This document shows positions 19,305 through 28,481 of a stretch of DNA of 64,000 nt, in pieces; the first letter of the stretch is position 1; every line of letters starts with the position of its first letter. A program made the position numbers and the translations under genes. Source of the DNA: RHKX01 sp046330285 (GTDB lineage Bacteria; Actinomycetota; Thermoleophilia; Solirubrobacterales; 70-9); contig JAXLSX010000006.1 in the NCBI GenBank assembly GCA_046330285.1, positions 122,810 through 186,809 of the forward strand. Direction: 5' to 3'. The notes beneath the pieces were generated by a model, which saw nothing but the letters and a program-made list of their open reading frames with translations, did no database searches and was not told the DNA's origin.

Positions 19305-21086
19305 ATGAGGGGGAGGCTTTGGATCGGGGGATTGGTCGCCGTCGCGGTTGCGGTGGGTCTGCCCGCGTCCGGCGGCGCATCGGCGCCGGCGCGGGTGCCG
19401 AAGCCGAAACGAACCTGCGACACAGGCTGCGGAGTCCCGCACTGCGAGCGCCCTTCGGTCCGGACGCGACCGGGTATGCGGTTCCTCGTGACCGTCCAGT
19501 GCTCCGACACCCAGACGGCGCGGCTGCTGACACCGCCGGCGCACAGCCGGATCTCCGGCATCCGCGAGGGCGGGTTGCAGTTCGAGATCGAGCCCGACCT
19601 CGACTCGCCGCGCTTCGACGAGGCGACCTTCGAGCTCACCGGGCCGAGCGGCACCATCGAGCAGAAGGTGGCGATCGAGGTGGTCCCGAAGTCGGAGAAT
19701 CGGCCGCCGGTGTGTCTCGGTGACAGCGCCACGGAGCGATCCAGCGGGACGGCGCCGGTCGACCTCCTCCTGCACCCGTGGTGCTGGGATCCCGACGGCG
19801 ACCCGTTCGTCGTCGAAGGCGCCGGCCCGGGCCGCCACGAGCTGGCGCCGGCCTCGGTCGACGCCGGATCGGGAATCTCGAACTGGCCCTATCGGACCGC
19901 GACCTTCGCAGGCACCGAGACCACGAAGATCTGGGCGACCGACGCGCTCGGCGCGCGCTCCGCCGACGCCGTCCTCAAGGCGACCGTCGGGCCGGCTGTG
20001 AGCAGGCCTCCGGAGTGCCGCAGCAACCCGGCGAGCTCGTTCCAGAACGTCGTCTACTCCCGGCCCGGCGCGATCCGCCGCTTCGCGATGATCTGCACCG
20101 ATCCGGATGGCGACCCGCTGACGGCGCGGCTCTCCTCCCCTCCGGAGCGAGGGTTGATCACGCTCTTCAACCAGAGCGAGCCGATGGCCGGCTTCTGGGG
20201 CATCGAGCGCTGGCTCGACATCGTCTACGTACCGGCGAACCTCGACGGCGAGCCGGATCCGTTCTCGGTCACAGCCACGGGGCCCTCCGGCGACGGCCCG
20301 ACCGCCCGTTACGAGATCGTCCCGCGGCCCGATTCCGAGAACGCCGGCGGCGGCTGCTGGTGGAGCCCGGCGAACATCCGCGCGGCCGGGGCGCTCGGCT
20401 TCTCCTGCAACGACGACGACGGCGATCCGTTGACGGTCGAGGTGGTCGGTCCACCGGAACACGGAACCACCGCCCCCGCCCTGATCGTGCCGAGCCACTA
20501 CGGCGACTCGGACATATCCATCCCCTACGTCGCCGACCCCGGCTACGAGGGCTACGACTGCGTCGAGGTCTCCGTCAGCGACGGCCACGGCATGGAGTTC
20601 CGCCTCAAGATCGACATCTACGTCTCGAAGCCGATCGTGATCCCCGACCCGCCCGACCCGCCGGACCTTCCGATCGACCCGGAATCCGATTTCCTCGAGA
20701 TCGCAAAGGACGCGCTCGGGACCACCGCGGTCAAGCGCGTCTGGTCGAAGGGCGGCGCCCAGGTCTGGGCGCGGAACGAGCTCTCCCGTGCCGACCTGGT
20801 GCGCTTCCGGCGGGCGCCCGGAATGGTCGTCATCTGCCGCGCCGGATGCAAGCTTCGGTCGGGCACGGTCCTGCGGTCGAGCGGGCGTTCGTTCCGGCGC
20901 AGCCGCCGCGACGGCGTCGATGCGATCGAGCCCGGCTCCGCGCACGTCGTCTCGCTCACGGTCGCGGGGAAACAGCGGCGGATGCTCGCGCATGCAAAGC
21001 GCTTCAGTGGGCGCTTCTCGATCAGGGTCAAGCCGGCCAGCGGACACACCGGCGGCCTTCGGCGCTCGATCCCGGTCGGCCGTTGA
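19305..21086 (+). CDS. Secreted Ig/cadherin-like multi-domain surface protein
   Basis: 593 residues with a signal peptide (MRGRLWIGGLVAVAVAVGLPASGGASA). At least three ~100-residue repeats each carry the calcium-binding-like phrase C-x-D-P/D-D-G-D-P-L/F: WCWDPDGDPFVVEG, ICTDPDGDPLTARL, SCNDDDGDPLTVEV. These are typical of cadherin-like/VCBS tandem Ig folds, with paired cysteines. The C-terminal ~130 residues are basic and Ser/Arg-rich, with no LPXTG or membrane anchor. Likely an exported adhesin or wall-associated protein. It converges on another surface protein gene 15 bp away. Confidence 0.75.
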   Translation: MRGRLWIGGLVAVAVAVGLPASGGASAPARVPKPKRTCDTGCGVPHCERPSVRTRPGMRFLVTVQCSDTQTARLLTPPAHSRISGIREGGLQFEIEPDLDSPRFDEATFELTGPSGTIEQKVAIEVVPKSENRPPVCLGDSATERSSGTAPVDLLLHPWCWDPDGDPFVVEGAGPGRHELAPASVDAGSGISNWPYRTATFAGTETTKIWATDALGARSADAVLKATVGPAVSRPPECRSNPASSFQNVVYSRPGAIRRFAMICTDPDGDPLTARLSSPPERGLITLFNQSEPMAGFWGIERWLDIVYVPANLDGEPDPFSVTATGPSGDGPTARYEIVPRPDSENAGGGCWWSPANIRAAGALGFSCNDDDGDPLTVEVVGPPEHGTTAPALIVPSHYGDSDISIPYVADPGYEGYDCVEVSVSDGHGMEFRLKIDIYVSKPIVIPDPPDPPDLPIDPESDFLEIAKDALGTTAVKRVWSKGGAQVWARNELSRADLVRFRRAPGMVVICRAGCKLRSGTVLRSSGRSFRRSRRDGVDAIEPGSAHVVSLTVAGKQRRMLAHAKRFSGRFSIRVKPASGHTGGLRRSIPVGR

Positions 21087-21101
21087 GCCGCCCGGCCCTC
21101 C

Positions 21102-23969
21102 CTACTTCTTCTTCTTCTTCTTGACCGTCCACTTGTAGGTCGCGGTGGCGCCGGTGCCGCCGTCGGCACCGAGCGCGCGGCCCTGGAGCTTGTGCTTGCC
21201 GGGCTTCAGCTTCTTGACCTTGTAGGGAGACGTGCAGGCCTTGAAGCCCTTGCCGTCGAGCTTGCACTCGTAGGAGGCCGCGTTCGGCGCCGAGAAGGTG
21301 AACTTCGCCGTCTTCTTGGTCGACTTCTTCGCCGGGCCCTTCGTGAAGGCCACCTTGCCCGCCGGGGGCGGCGTGACCTCGTCGTAGGTGACCGACCCGG
21401 TCGAGCAGCCCGACTTCCCGTCAGCGTTCGTCGCGTCGGCGTGGAAGGTCGTGGTCGAGTTGTCGGCCACGTTGACCGTGATCCCCGGCGACGCGAACTG
21501 CGCGGCGCTTCCGGTCGCGACGGGAGTGCCGCTGCAGGTCGCGTTCGCGTAGAGGCGCACTGTGGAGCCGGGATCCGCCGTCCCGGTGACCTTCGGGGCG
21601 TTGTCGTTCGCGCCCGAGCCGGGGGTCGTGCCGGTCGGGTTCGGCTTGGCCGGGCCCTTCGCGACGAGCGTCACGTCGCCGGCGTTGTACTGAGCGGTGT
21701 AGTTCGGCAGGCCGCCGTGGATGTCGAGAGTTCCGAACGTGCCGGAGACGCCGCCGGTCAGGATCTGGAACTGCGTGCCGGCGAGCGACGAGACGGAGTT
21801 CGTTACGTCGAGCTCGCCGCTGAGCGAGGCGCTGCCGCTGACCGCCAGGCGCGAGTAACCGGTGCCGGCGGTCGTTCCGGCGATGTCGACCGCGAGCGTG
21901 CCGCCCGCTCCCTGCGAGTAGTTGCCGGTGATGCTGAGGATTCCCGGCGACGTTCCGGGATGGACGGTGCCTCCCGTGTTGTTGAGGCTCGACACCGCGA
22001 TCGTGCCGGAGCCCCTCATCGTCCCGCCGCTGAGCGCGATCGGGTTGTTGTTGGTCGTGATCTGCCCGCCCGCGGCGACCGTGGTGGTGCCGCCGGAGTG
22101 GTTGTAGGCGCCGCCGCCGTGGTTGAAGGTTCCGGCGACGTTCATGGTGCCGCCGGACTGGTTGAACACGGGCCCGCCGCCATTGCCCGTGAGGTACATG
22201 GTCTTGCCGGAGGCGACGTCGATCGCACCGTTGTTCGTGATCGTCGGCGTGAATCCGAAGTTGACGTCCTGATCGACGTCGATCGTCCCGGTCGCCGAGT
22301 TCGTGAAGCTGTTGCCGGTCAGCCGCGCGCCGCTGCCGGTCACCTGGAAGGTGCCGTTGTTGGTGACGGGCGAGCCGAGGAACTGGTCCTCCGAAGGTCC
22401 GGTCAGGATCAGCGTGCCGTTGTTCTGGATCGGCGTGGTCACGGAGACGCCCATCGCGCTGTTCGAGTCGTTGTTGAGCCGGACCGTCTTGCCGGAGCCG
22501 ATGTTCCCGGAGATCGTCCCGCCGCCGCAGAAGTTCGCGGGGTCGCGGATGAAGTCGTAGCTCCCCGAGCCGCCTGTCGGCGCGTTCAGAGCGGGTCCGC
22601 AGAGCTGAACCGCATTGCCGCTCGTCGAGCCGCCCGTGTGGTTGAAGGTGCCGCCGCTCATGAACAGTCTGCCGCTCGTGTTCGACGCGATCGTGCCGCC
22701 GGACTGGTTGAACGTCGGGCCGCCGCCGCTGCCGGTCACGTACATCGTCTTGCCGTCGGCGATGTCAATCACGCCGTTGTTGGTGATCGTCGGCGTGAAG
22801 CCGAAGTTGACGCTCTCGTCGATGTCGATCGTGCCCGTCGCGGAGTTGGTGAAGCTGTTGCCGACCAGGCGCCCGCCGCTGCCGGAGACCCGGAAGGTGC
22901 CGTTGTTCGTCACCGCGGAGCCCAGGAACTGGTCCTCGGAGGGGCCGGCGAGGATGATCGTGCCGTTGTTCTGGATCGCGGTCGTGACGCTGACGCCCAT
23001 CGCCGCGTTCGAGTCGTTGTTGAGACGGATCGTCTTGTTCGCGGCGACGTCGCCGGTGATCGTGCCGCCGCCGCAGAACGCGGCCGGGATGCGGACGAAG
23101 TCGTAGGTGCCGGAGCCGCCGGAAGGCGCGTTCAGGGCCGGACCGCAGAGCTGGATCGGCTTCGTGCCGCTCGTCGAGCCACCGGTGTGGTTGAAGGTGC
23201 CGCTGTCCTGGTAGAAGGTCCCGCTCGCGTTGGTGGCGATCGTGCCCCCGGACTGGTTGAAGGTCGGGCCGCCGCCGTTGCCCGTGAACCTGAACTGCGC
23301 CCCGTTGGCGACGTCGATCGAGCCGTTGTTGGTCCAGGTGCGGGTGAATCCCTGGGTCAGGTCGTAGTCGACGTCGAGCGTCCCGCTCGCGAGGTTGTTG
23401 AGCTCGATGTTCGTCAGCCGCCCGCCCCCGGTTCCGGCTGAGCTGCGGACGACGCCCGCGTTGTTGATCGTCGAGGACGAGAAGAGCTCGGCCTGGCCGG
23501 GGTTCGAGCCGACGCTCGTCATCTCGAGGACGCCGTCGGTGGCGATCGAGGACGGCTCGCTGAGGCCGTTGAGGCTGCCGTTCAGCGCCTGGTTGGAGTT
23601 GCCCGTCGAGGAGGCGATCGCGAGGGTCACCGTCCCGTTGCCGGTGTCGCCGTCACCGACGGTGATGGACTTGGCACTGCCGCCGCCGAAGACGCCGTTG
23701 TCGACGATCGTGACGGTGTAGGTGCCGGGCTGGGTGATGCAGACGTTGTCATCGAGCCCGGGGACGTTGTTGTTCGGGTCGGCGTCGCCGTCGATCCAGT
23801 TGGCGCTGACGAGCCAGTGCCCGCTGGAGCCGCCCGCCCAGGTGTTGTCGCACGTCGCCGCAGCCGCGCGGTCGGCGCCGGCGCCCAGGGCGAGCACGGC
23901 GGCGATCGCCATACCGAGAGAGAACAACTTCGTCGGCAGAATCGAAGCCCGAGCACCCATCGTCAGCAA
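21102..23969 (-). CDS. Large secreted repeat protein (parallel beta-helix-like) with Ig-like C-terminus and poly-Lys tail
   Basis: 955 residues. The signal peptide ends near ADRAAAA. Residues ~60-700 are Asn/Gly/Thr-rich short strands (TNNGTF, NNGTI, FNQSGGTI) fitting an autotransporter-like beta-helix. They contain ~182-residue tandem repeats: the phrase LCGPALNAP recurs 546 bp apart in the DNA, and FNQSGGT recurs three times. Residues ~760-860 look like one bacterial Ig-like domain (ADPGSTVRLYANATCSG). A ~90-residue C-terminal domain (SYECKLDGKGFKACTSPYKVKKL) and a terminal KKKKKK follow. No sorting motif; likely wall-bound by charge. Confidence 0.78.
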   Translation of the reverse strand: MLTMGARASILPTKLFSLGMAIAAVLALGAGADRAAAATCDNTWAGGSSGHWLVSANWIDGDADPNNNVPGLDDNVCITQPGTYTVTIVDNGVFGGGSAKSITVGDGDTGNGTVTLAIASSTGNSNQALNGSLNGLSEPSSIATDGVLEMTSVGSNPGQAELFSSSTINNAGVVRSSAGTGGGRLTNIELNNLASGTLDVDYDLTQGFTRTWTNNGSIDVANGAQFRFTGNGGGPTFNQSGGTIATNASGTFYQDSGTFNHTGGSTSGTKPIQLCGPALNAPSGGSGTYDFVRIPAAFCGGGTITGDVAANKTIRLNNDSNAAMGVSVTTAIQNNGTIILAGPSEDQFLGSAVTNNGTFRVSGSGGRLVGNSFTNSATGTIDIDESVNFGFTPTITNNGVIDIADGKTMYVTGSGGGPTFNQSGGTIASNTSGRLFMSGGTFNHTGGSTSGNAVQLCGPALNAPTGGSGSYDFIRDPANFCGGGTISGNIGSGKTVRLNNDSNSAMGVSVTTPIQNNGTLILTGPSEDQFLGSPVTNNGTFQVTGSGARLTGNSFTNSATGTIDVDQDVNFGFTPTITNNGAIDVASGKTMYLTGNGGGPVFNQSGGTMNVAGTFNHGGGAYNHSGGTTTVAAGGQITTNNNPIALSGGTMRGSGTIAVSSLNNTGGTVHPGTSPGILSITGNYSQGAGGTLAVDIAGTTAGTGYSRLAVSGSASLSGELDVTNSVSSLAGTQFQILTGGVSGTFGTLDIHGGLPNYTAQYNAGDVTLVAKGPAKPNPTGTTPGSGANDNAPKVTGTADPGSTVRLYANATCSGTPVATGSAAQFASPGITVNVADNSTTTFHADATNADGKSGCSTGSVTYDEVTPPPAGKVAFTKGPAKKSTKKTAKFTFSAPNAASYECKLDGKGFKACTSPYKVKKLKPGKHKLQGRALGADGGTGATATYKWTVKKKKKK
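22147..23300 (-). repeat. ~546-bp tandem repeats inside the beta-helix gene
   Basis: The same segment is recognisable near 22147, 22691 and 23240 (GTGCCGCCGGACTGGTTGAA and variants), and GCGTTCAG-containing blocks start at 22582 and 23128, exactly 546 bp (182 codons) apart. The copies are diverged but in frame, so they encode repeated protein units rather than a mobile repeat. Boundaries are approximate. Confidence 0.7.
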
Positions 23970-24067
23970 CCTCCACGGTCGGCGCCGCCGGCGGCGGCGC
24001 GATCAGATTGCGGCAACGGTCGCGGACGCCCGTCCAACCGGCGTCCAATGGCTTCCCGATGCGGGTC

Positions 24068-25609
24068 TCAGTAGAAGCCGAGGCGCGCGAGCGGTTCGGT
24101 GAGCTCGCGCTCCTCGTAGGAGAAGTGAGAGCTCATCGCGTCGGTGAGGAGATCGACGGCCGCCCTGAGCTCGGCCATCGCATCGGGCTCGGACGAGACG
24201 AGGTCGACGAGCGCGGCGTCGACGCGTTCGAGCAGCTCGGCGATCACCTCGTGCTCCTCGCCGAGGCGGTCGAGGACGGCCGCGAGACGCGCGTCGCTGT
24301 TACGGAGATGGGGGAAGACGCTGCGGTCCTCGAGCGTGTGGTGGCGGGTCACGTTGCCGCAGTAGGTCTCGCAGAACGTGCCGAGCGTCCAGTTGTTCTG
24401 GCGGATCGCCATCCGGTTCAGGTAGGAGCGGACCTGGTCGGGATTCGTCGTCCCGCTGTCGACCTGCTCGATCAGGTCGCGGAGACGATCGATCTCGCCG
24501 CGGAGCATGTCGTGGACGTCGATCAGGTGCCGGCCCGCCGCCTGCTCGTCGGCCGTGTACGCGCGATCGGGGTCCGGTTCGGGGCCGCGCGGGCGAGCCG
24601 ACTCGTCCCACGGCACCTCTTCGCTGAGCCTGGTGCCGTCGTCGGGCGTCGGGACGGCGGCGAGCGGCGAGCCCGCCGGGCGCCCGGTATCGACGGTGAC
24701 CGGGGCCTCCTCCGCACCCTCCCGCTCGGGACGGGTGCGTTCGGCGGCCACGAGCTCACGGGTCGCCGGCGCCACCTCGGTCGCCCAGACGCGGATCGTC
24801 GCCTCGTCGTCCGCTGCGAGGATGAAGCTGCTGATCCCGGTCTCGACCGCCACACTGCAGAGCTGCTCGGGCCATGTGGCGGGCTCGCCCTCGGGGAAGG
24901 TGGTCCCGGCGATCGAGCCGACGTTGAGCATCCGCCGGATCGCGCCCGGCTCCCTCCCCGCATCGCGGGCGGCGTCGTCGATCCGGGCGCACATGTCGCC
25001 GAGCTCTTTGACCTGCGCATAGCCGACGCTCGGCACCCAGCCGTCGGCCTTCGCACCGGTCAGCCGCAGCATCCGCGGCTTGTAGGCGCCGAGCCAGAGC
25101 TCGACCTCGTGCGCCGGCGCCGGGCCGGGACGGGCGCCGGCGAGTCCGTAGTGCACTCCCTCGATCCGGAGCGATCGTTGCCCGGTGTCCCAGATCGCGC
25201 GAATGACGTCGATCGCCTCTGAGAGCGCATCGACGCTCTCGCCCGGGCTCAACCGCCGGCCGCCGAGCGCCTCGACCCCGTCCCAGAACGCGCCGGCGCC
25301 GAGCCCGAGCTCGATCCGGCCGCCGCTGAGGCGGTCGAGGGTCGCGACGCTCCGGGCGAGGACGGCCGGCGGCCTCAACGGCAGGTTGGCGACGTTCGGC
25401 GCAAGCCTCACCGTCTCGGTCTCCGCCGCCAGCCACGACAGCAGCGTCCAGGTGTCGAGGAACGACGGCTGGTAGGGATGGTCCTGGAACGTGACCAGGT
25501 CCAGCCCGGCGACGTCGGCGAGCTTCGCGGCGCGGATCGCGCCCTCCGCCCCGTCGGCGGAGGGCAGCGAGAAGATCCCGAACTGGAGCTCGTGCCCGTA
25601 GTCGATCAC
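24068..25609 (-). CDS. LLM-class (F420/FMN) oxidoreductase fused to a C-terminal hemerythrin domain
   Basis: 513 residues, GTG start. Residues ~1-290 are a luciferase-like monooxygenase barrel: FGIFSLPS start, VTFQDHPYQPSFLD, LDRLSGGRIELGLGAG, and PHEVELWLGA-type sheet (here HEVELWLGAYKPRML). A ~60-residue acidic/Pro linker follows. Residues ~355-513 are a four-helix hemerythrin-type domain with ligands in order: His near 362-367, HHTLED (HxxxE), EEHEVI, and HFSYEE (HxxxE). LLM enzymes oxidise with reduced flavin or F420; hemerythrin domains bind a di-iron centre and O2 or NO. The pairing in one chain is unusual. Soluble; substrate unknown. Confidence 0.88.
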   Translation of the reverse strand: MIDYGHELQFGIFSLPSADGAEGAIRAAKLADVAGLDLVTFQDHPYQPSFLDTWTLLSWLAAETETVRLAPNVANLPLRPPAVLARSVATLDRLSGGRIELGLGAGAFWDGVEALGGRRLSPGESVDALSEAIDVIRAIWDTGQRSLRIEGVHYGLAGARPGPAPAHEVELWLGAYKPRMLRLTGAKADGWVPSVGYAQVKELGDMCARIDDAARDAGREPGAIRRMLNVGSIAGTTFPEGEPATWPEQLCSVAVETGISSFILAADDEATIRVWATEVAPATRELVAAERTRPEREGAEEAPVTVDTGRPAGSPLAAVPTPDDGTRLSEEVPWDESARPRGPEPDPDRAYTADEQAAGRHLIDVHDMLRGEIDRLRDLIEQVDSGTTNPDQVRSYLNRMAIRQNNWTLGTFCETYCGNVTRHHTLEDRSVFPHLRNSDARLAAVLDRLGEEHEVIAELLERVDAALVDLVSSEPDAMAELRAAVDLLTDAMSSHFSYEERELTEPLARLGFY

Positions 25610-25637
25610 GCGCCGGAGACTAGGACAGGCGGAGGGG

Positions 25638-27308
25638 TCAGACGGCCCGCTCTGCCGGCTGCGACTCCGCCCGGAGCAGATCGTGGACGAGCCGGATCGC
25701 GATCGAACCCTCGCCGACGGCGGAAGCGACGCGGTTCATCGAACCGTGGCGGATGTCGCCGGCGGCGAAGACGCCGGGCATGCTCGTCTCGAGCGAGAGC
25801 GGCGGGCGGTCGAGCGGCCAGTCCGCGACGTCGTCGCCGGTCATCAGGTAGCCGCCGTCGTCGAGCTCGATCTGACCGGAGAGCCAATCCGTGTTCGGAC
25901 GGGCACCGATCATCAGGAACAGGGCATCGGCCGCGACCTCCTCCGTTGCACCGTCGCGGGTCCGGAGCTGGAGGCGTTCGAGCCGCCCCTCTCCACCGCC
26001 GCCCACGACCTCGGTCCCGAGCCGGACGTCGACGTTGGGCGCACGTTCGACCTGGCTGACGAGGTAGTGGGACATGCCGGCGTCGAGCGAGTCGGCGCGG
26101 ATGACGAGCGAGACGCGACGGGCGTATTCGGCGAGGTGGAGGGCCGCCTGGCCGGCCGAGTTCGCACCGCCGACGACGAATGCCTCGCCGCCGGCGACCG
26201 CGGGCGCCTCGACCGTCGGCCCGCCGTAGAAGACGCCGGCGCCCGTCAGATCCTCGATCTCGGGGATCCCGAGCCGGCGGTAGGTGGCGCCGCCGGCGAG
26301 GATCACGGCCCGGGCACCGACCTCCCCGCCATCGGAGAGGGCGATGCGAACCCGGTCCCCGTCGCGACTGATCGACAGGGCATCGTGCATGAAGGCGAAC
26401 CGGGCTCCGAAGATCCACGCCTGCTCGTAGGCGCTCTCGGCGAGCTGACGGCCGCTGACGCCGCGCGGGAAGCCGAGGTAGTTGCGGATCAGCGAGCTCG
26501 ACGTCGCCTGGCCGCCGATGCCGCCGTTGTCGATGACTAGCGTGCTCAGGCCCTCGGACGCGCCGTAGACGGCTGCCGAGAGGCCGGCGGGGCCGGCGCC
26601 GACGATGACGACGTCGAAGTCGCGGTCTACGGCGTCGACCGAGCCGCCGGCGGCCCGGGCGAGCTCGATGTCGGTCGGGTCCTCGAGGACGGTGCCGTCG
26701 GGGAAAACGACGATCGGCAGGCCGCTGCTGTCGCGCGCCTCGACGTAGGCCTGGCCATCGCGCGAGTCGGCGAGCAGGAAGGCGTGGGGCACGGCGCAGC
26801 GTCCGAGCACCTGGCGGAGCTCGTATGCGCGCCCGGTCCAGGATTCGCCGACAATGTGGACGGTCTTCGAGGAGACCTTGCGCGCGTGCGCCCACTCGAG
26901 CAGGAAGTTCGAGACCGATTGGTGGAACGCCTCATCGGGGGCCTTCGCCGGGCGGAAGACGTAGTAGTCGATCTCCCGCCTCGCCATCGCGTTGAGGATG
27001 AGGCCGCCGGTCTCCGTGTCGCCCCATCCGGCGAGCTCGATGATCAGCCCGCGCTGGGCCCGCGGGTGAAGTGCGCGGGCGCGCTGCAGGAGCTCGGACC
27101 AGCGCTGCGGGCCGAGCGAGAGGCCGACGAGCAGGAGCGCCACGTCCTCCCCGGACGACTGCATCTCGACGAGCTTCGCGATCCCGTCCCCCGCGGAGGA
27201 GGCGGTGACGATCCGGTAGCTGCGCGAATAGCGATCGGTCAGCTCGCGCTCGACGTCGGCGAGCGACTCCCCTTCCTCATCGACCGCGACGATGACCGGC
27301 ATCGGCAT
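25638..27308 (-). CDS. Receiver-like / thioredoxin-fold-like / thioredoxin-reductase-like fusion flavoprotein
   Basis: 556 residues. Residues ~3-130 look like a response-regulator receiver (VIVAVDEEGE...VALLLVGLSLG...YYVFRPAK), but the phosphoacceptor Asp position after strand 3 is Val/Gly and the Lys is Arg. Residues ~147-225 resemble a thioredoxin/glutaredoxin fold without a CxxC. Residues ~231-545 are a TrxR-like flavoprotein: GAGPAG (237-242), GGIGGQA, VGGANSAGQAA for NAD(P)H, and GVFAAGDIR near the end. The redox CxxC of TrxR is replaced (VFYGGPTVEAP). Likely a NAD(P)H-linked flavoprotein with a non-phosphorylatable sensory front end. It ends 28 bp upstream of the LLM-hemerythrin gene start. 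Confidence 0.85.
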   Translation of the reverse strand: MPMPVIVAVDEEGESLADVERELTDRYSRSYRIVTASSAGDGIAKLVEMQSSGEDVALLLVGLSLGPQRWSELLQRARALHPRAQRGLIIELAGWGDTETGGLILNAMARREIDYYVFRPAKAPDEAFHQSVSNFLLEWAHARKVSSKTVHIVGESWTGRAYELRQVLGRCAVPHAFLLADSRDGQAYVEARDSSGLPIVVFPDGTVLEDPTDIELARAAGGSVDAVDRDFDVVIVGAGPAGLSAAVYGASEGLSTLVIDNGGIGGQATSSSLIRNYLGFPRGVSGRQLAESAYEQAWIFGARFAFMHDALSISRDGDRVRIALSDGGEVGARAVILAGGATYRRLGIPEIEDLTGAGVFYGGPTVEAPAVAGGEAFVVGGANSAGQAALHLAEYARRVSLVIRADSLDAGMSHYLVSQVERAPNVDVRLGTEVVGGGGEGRLERLQLRTRDGATEEVAADALFLMIGARPNTDWLSGQIELDDGGYLMTGDDVADWPLDRPPLSLETSMPGVFAAGDIRHGSMNRVASAVGEGSIAIRLVHDLLRAESQPAERAV

Positions 27309-27348
27309 TCGCCAACGGTATCGACGGACCGGGCGGCGGTCCAGCCGG

Positions 27349-28113
27349 TCAGGGCGCTGGGCGGGTTCCGTCGCCGCCGGCCGCCTCGAGCAGGATTTCG
27401 GCGACGGCTTCGGGATGGCTCAACATCGACGAATGACCGGCCCCGGGAATGGTTCGCGACGTCACCCCGAGCCGTTCGGGCACGGCACGGGCTGCCCATG
27501 CCGGCGACACGAGCTGGTCGCGGTCGCCGCGGATGTCGACGATCGGCACCTCCGGCCAGGACCGCAACGGCGTGACCTCGCTGTACATCGTCGATGCCTG
27601 CGGGCGCAGGTGCGCGAACGCCCAGTCGACGTCGTCGGGCTCGCACCCCGAGTACATGGTGCGCGCGCAGAGATCGCGATCGAACCAGCGGCGACAGCCG
27701 TCCTCGTCCGTCTCGATCCCGGCCTGGTACTCGGGCAGGAGGATCGACTCGGACTCGTTCTGCTCGAAGAGCGTCGATCCGGGCAGCGGCAGCAGGGCGG
27801 AGAGGAAGACGAGACCGGTGACGGCGGGAAGGGCATCGGCGACGAGCGGCGCCGTGAGGCCGCCCGCCGAGTGGCCGACGATCACGGGGGCATCGGAGGT
27901 CTCGCCGATCGCTTCGAGCACCACGTCCCGGTATCCGGCGCATCCGCAGGCGACGTCCTCGCATGGGAGATCGACTGCGATGACGGCGTGACCGCCGGCC
28001 TCGAGGCGCGGGCCCACGCGCTCCCAGCACCAGACTCCGTGCCACGCGCCGGGGATGAAGACGAAGGAGGCCACGGTTGCCGATCTGTCAGCGGGATTCG
28101 TCAACGACGTCAT
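27349..28113 (-). CDS. Alpha/beta-hydrolase fold protein
   Basis: 254 residues from the ATG at 28113; a GTG at 28074 is an alternative start. Core motifs: FVFIPGAWHGVWCW (oxyanion loop HG), VIVGHSAGG (nucleophile Ser in GHSAG), VDIRGDRDQLVSP (acid) and GAGHSSMLSHP (catalytic His). This matches the salicylate esterase/lipase-like group often annotated as alpha/beta fold hydrolase. The start overlaps the end of the HxlR regulator gene by 26 bp, so the two are translationally linked. Substrate unknown. Confidence 0.9.
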   Translation of the reverse strand: MTSLTNPADRSATVASFVFIPGAWHGVWCWERVGPRLEAGGHAVIAVDLPCEDVACGCAGYRDVVLEAIGETSDAPVIVGHSAGGLTAPLVADALPAVTGLVFLSALLPLPGSTLFEQNESESILLPEYQAGIETDEDGCRRWFDRDLCARTMYSGCEPDDVDWAFAHLRPQASTMYSEVTPLRSWPEVPIVDIRGDRDQLVSPAWAARAVPERLGVTSRTIPGAGHSSMLSHPEAVAEILLEAAGGDGTRPAP

Positions 28114-28438
28114 GCGAGCGCTTCGCCCATCGCGCCGCCCAGGCCTCCAGCGGCAGGAAGGCGTCGAGCAACCGGCGCCCCTCCCCGGTGAGCTCGAACC
28201 CGCCGATGTCGCGCACCGCGACGATCTCCGCAGCGCGCAGCTCACCGAGTCGTTCGTTGAGGACCGAGGAGGAGATGCCGCCGCATGCCGCCTGCAGGTC
28301 GCGAAACGACAGCGGGCCGTCGCGCAGCTCCCAGATGACTCGCAGCACGTGGCGGCGGCCGAGCAGATCGAGCAGCGCCATGATCGGGCGTCCGGTCTGC
28401 GAACCGCGTACTGGTCTTCCTGGCTTTGGGGCGCTCAT
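28088..28438 (-). CDS. HxlR-type (DUF24) winged-helix regulator
   Basis: 116 residues from the ATG at 28438, preceded by GGAGAG. The winged helix is LLDLLGRRHVLRVIWELRDGPLSFRDLQ...GISSSVLNERLGELRAAEIV, the HxlR signature, including the wing VRDIGGFELTGEGRRLL. Family members often sense electrophiles or redox signals through an N-terminal Cys; here the only cysteine is the AACGG one in the middle of the DNA-binding domain. It is first gene of a two-gene unit with the hydrolase and divergent from the NTF2-like gene, with palindromes between them. Confidence 0.9.
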   Translation of the reverse strand: MSAPKPGRPVRGSQTGRPIMALLDLLGRRHVLRVIWELRDGPLSFRDLQAACGGISSSVLNERLGELRAAEIVAVRDIGGFELTGEGRRLLDAFLPLEAWAARWAKRSHDVVDESR

Positions 28439-28471
28439 CTCTCTCCGCTTCGGTAACAGAAGCGGAGAGAG
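28439..28471. promoter_or_regulatory. 13-bp-arm inverted repeat at the HxlR gene start (candidate operator)
   Basis: Left arm 28439-28451, 7-bp spacer GGTAACA, right arm 28459-28471; core CTCCGCTTC/GAAGCGGAG. It abuts the regulator's ATG and includes its ribosome-binding sequence on the minus strand. It shares the CGCTTC/GAAGCG half-site with the next repeat. Confidence 0.6.
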
Positions 28472-28481
28472 TGTAGCCTGC

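Noticed and set aside
21192..23441. Long plus-strand frame opposite the beta-helix protein
   Set aside because: Arg/Val/Gly-rich antisense artefact; the minus frame has a signal peptide and in-frame protein repeats.
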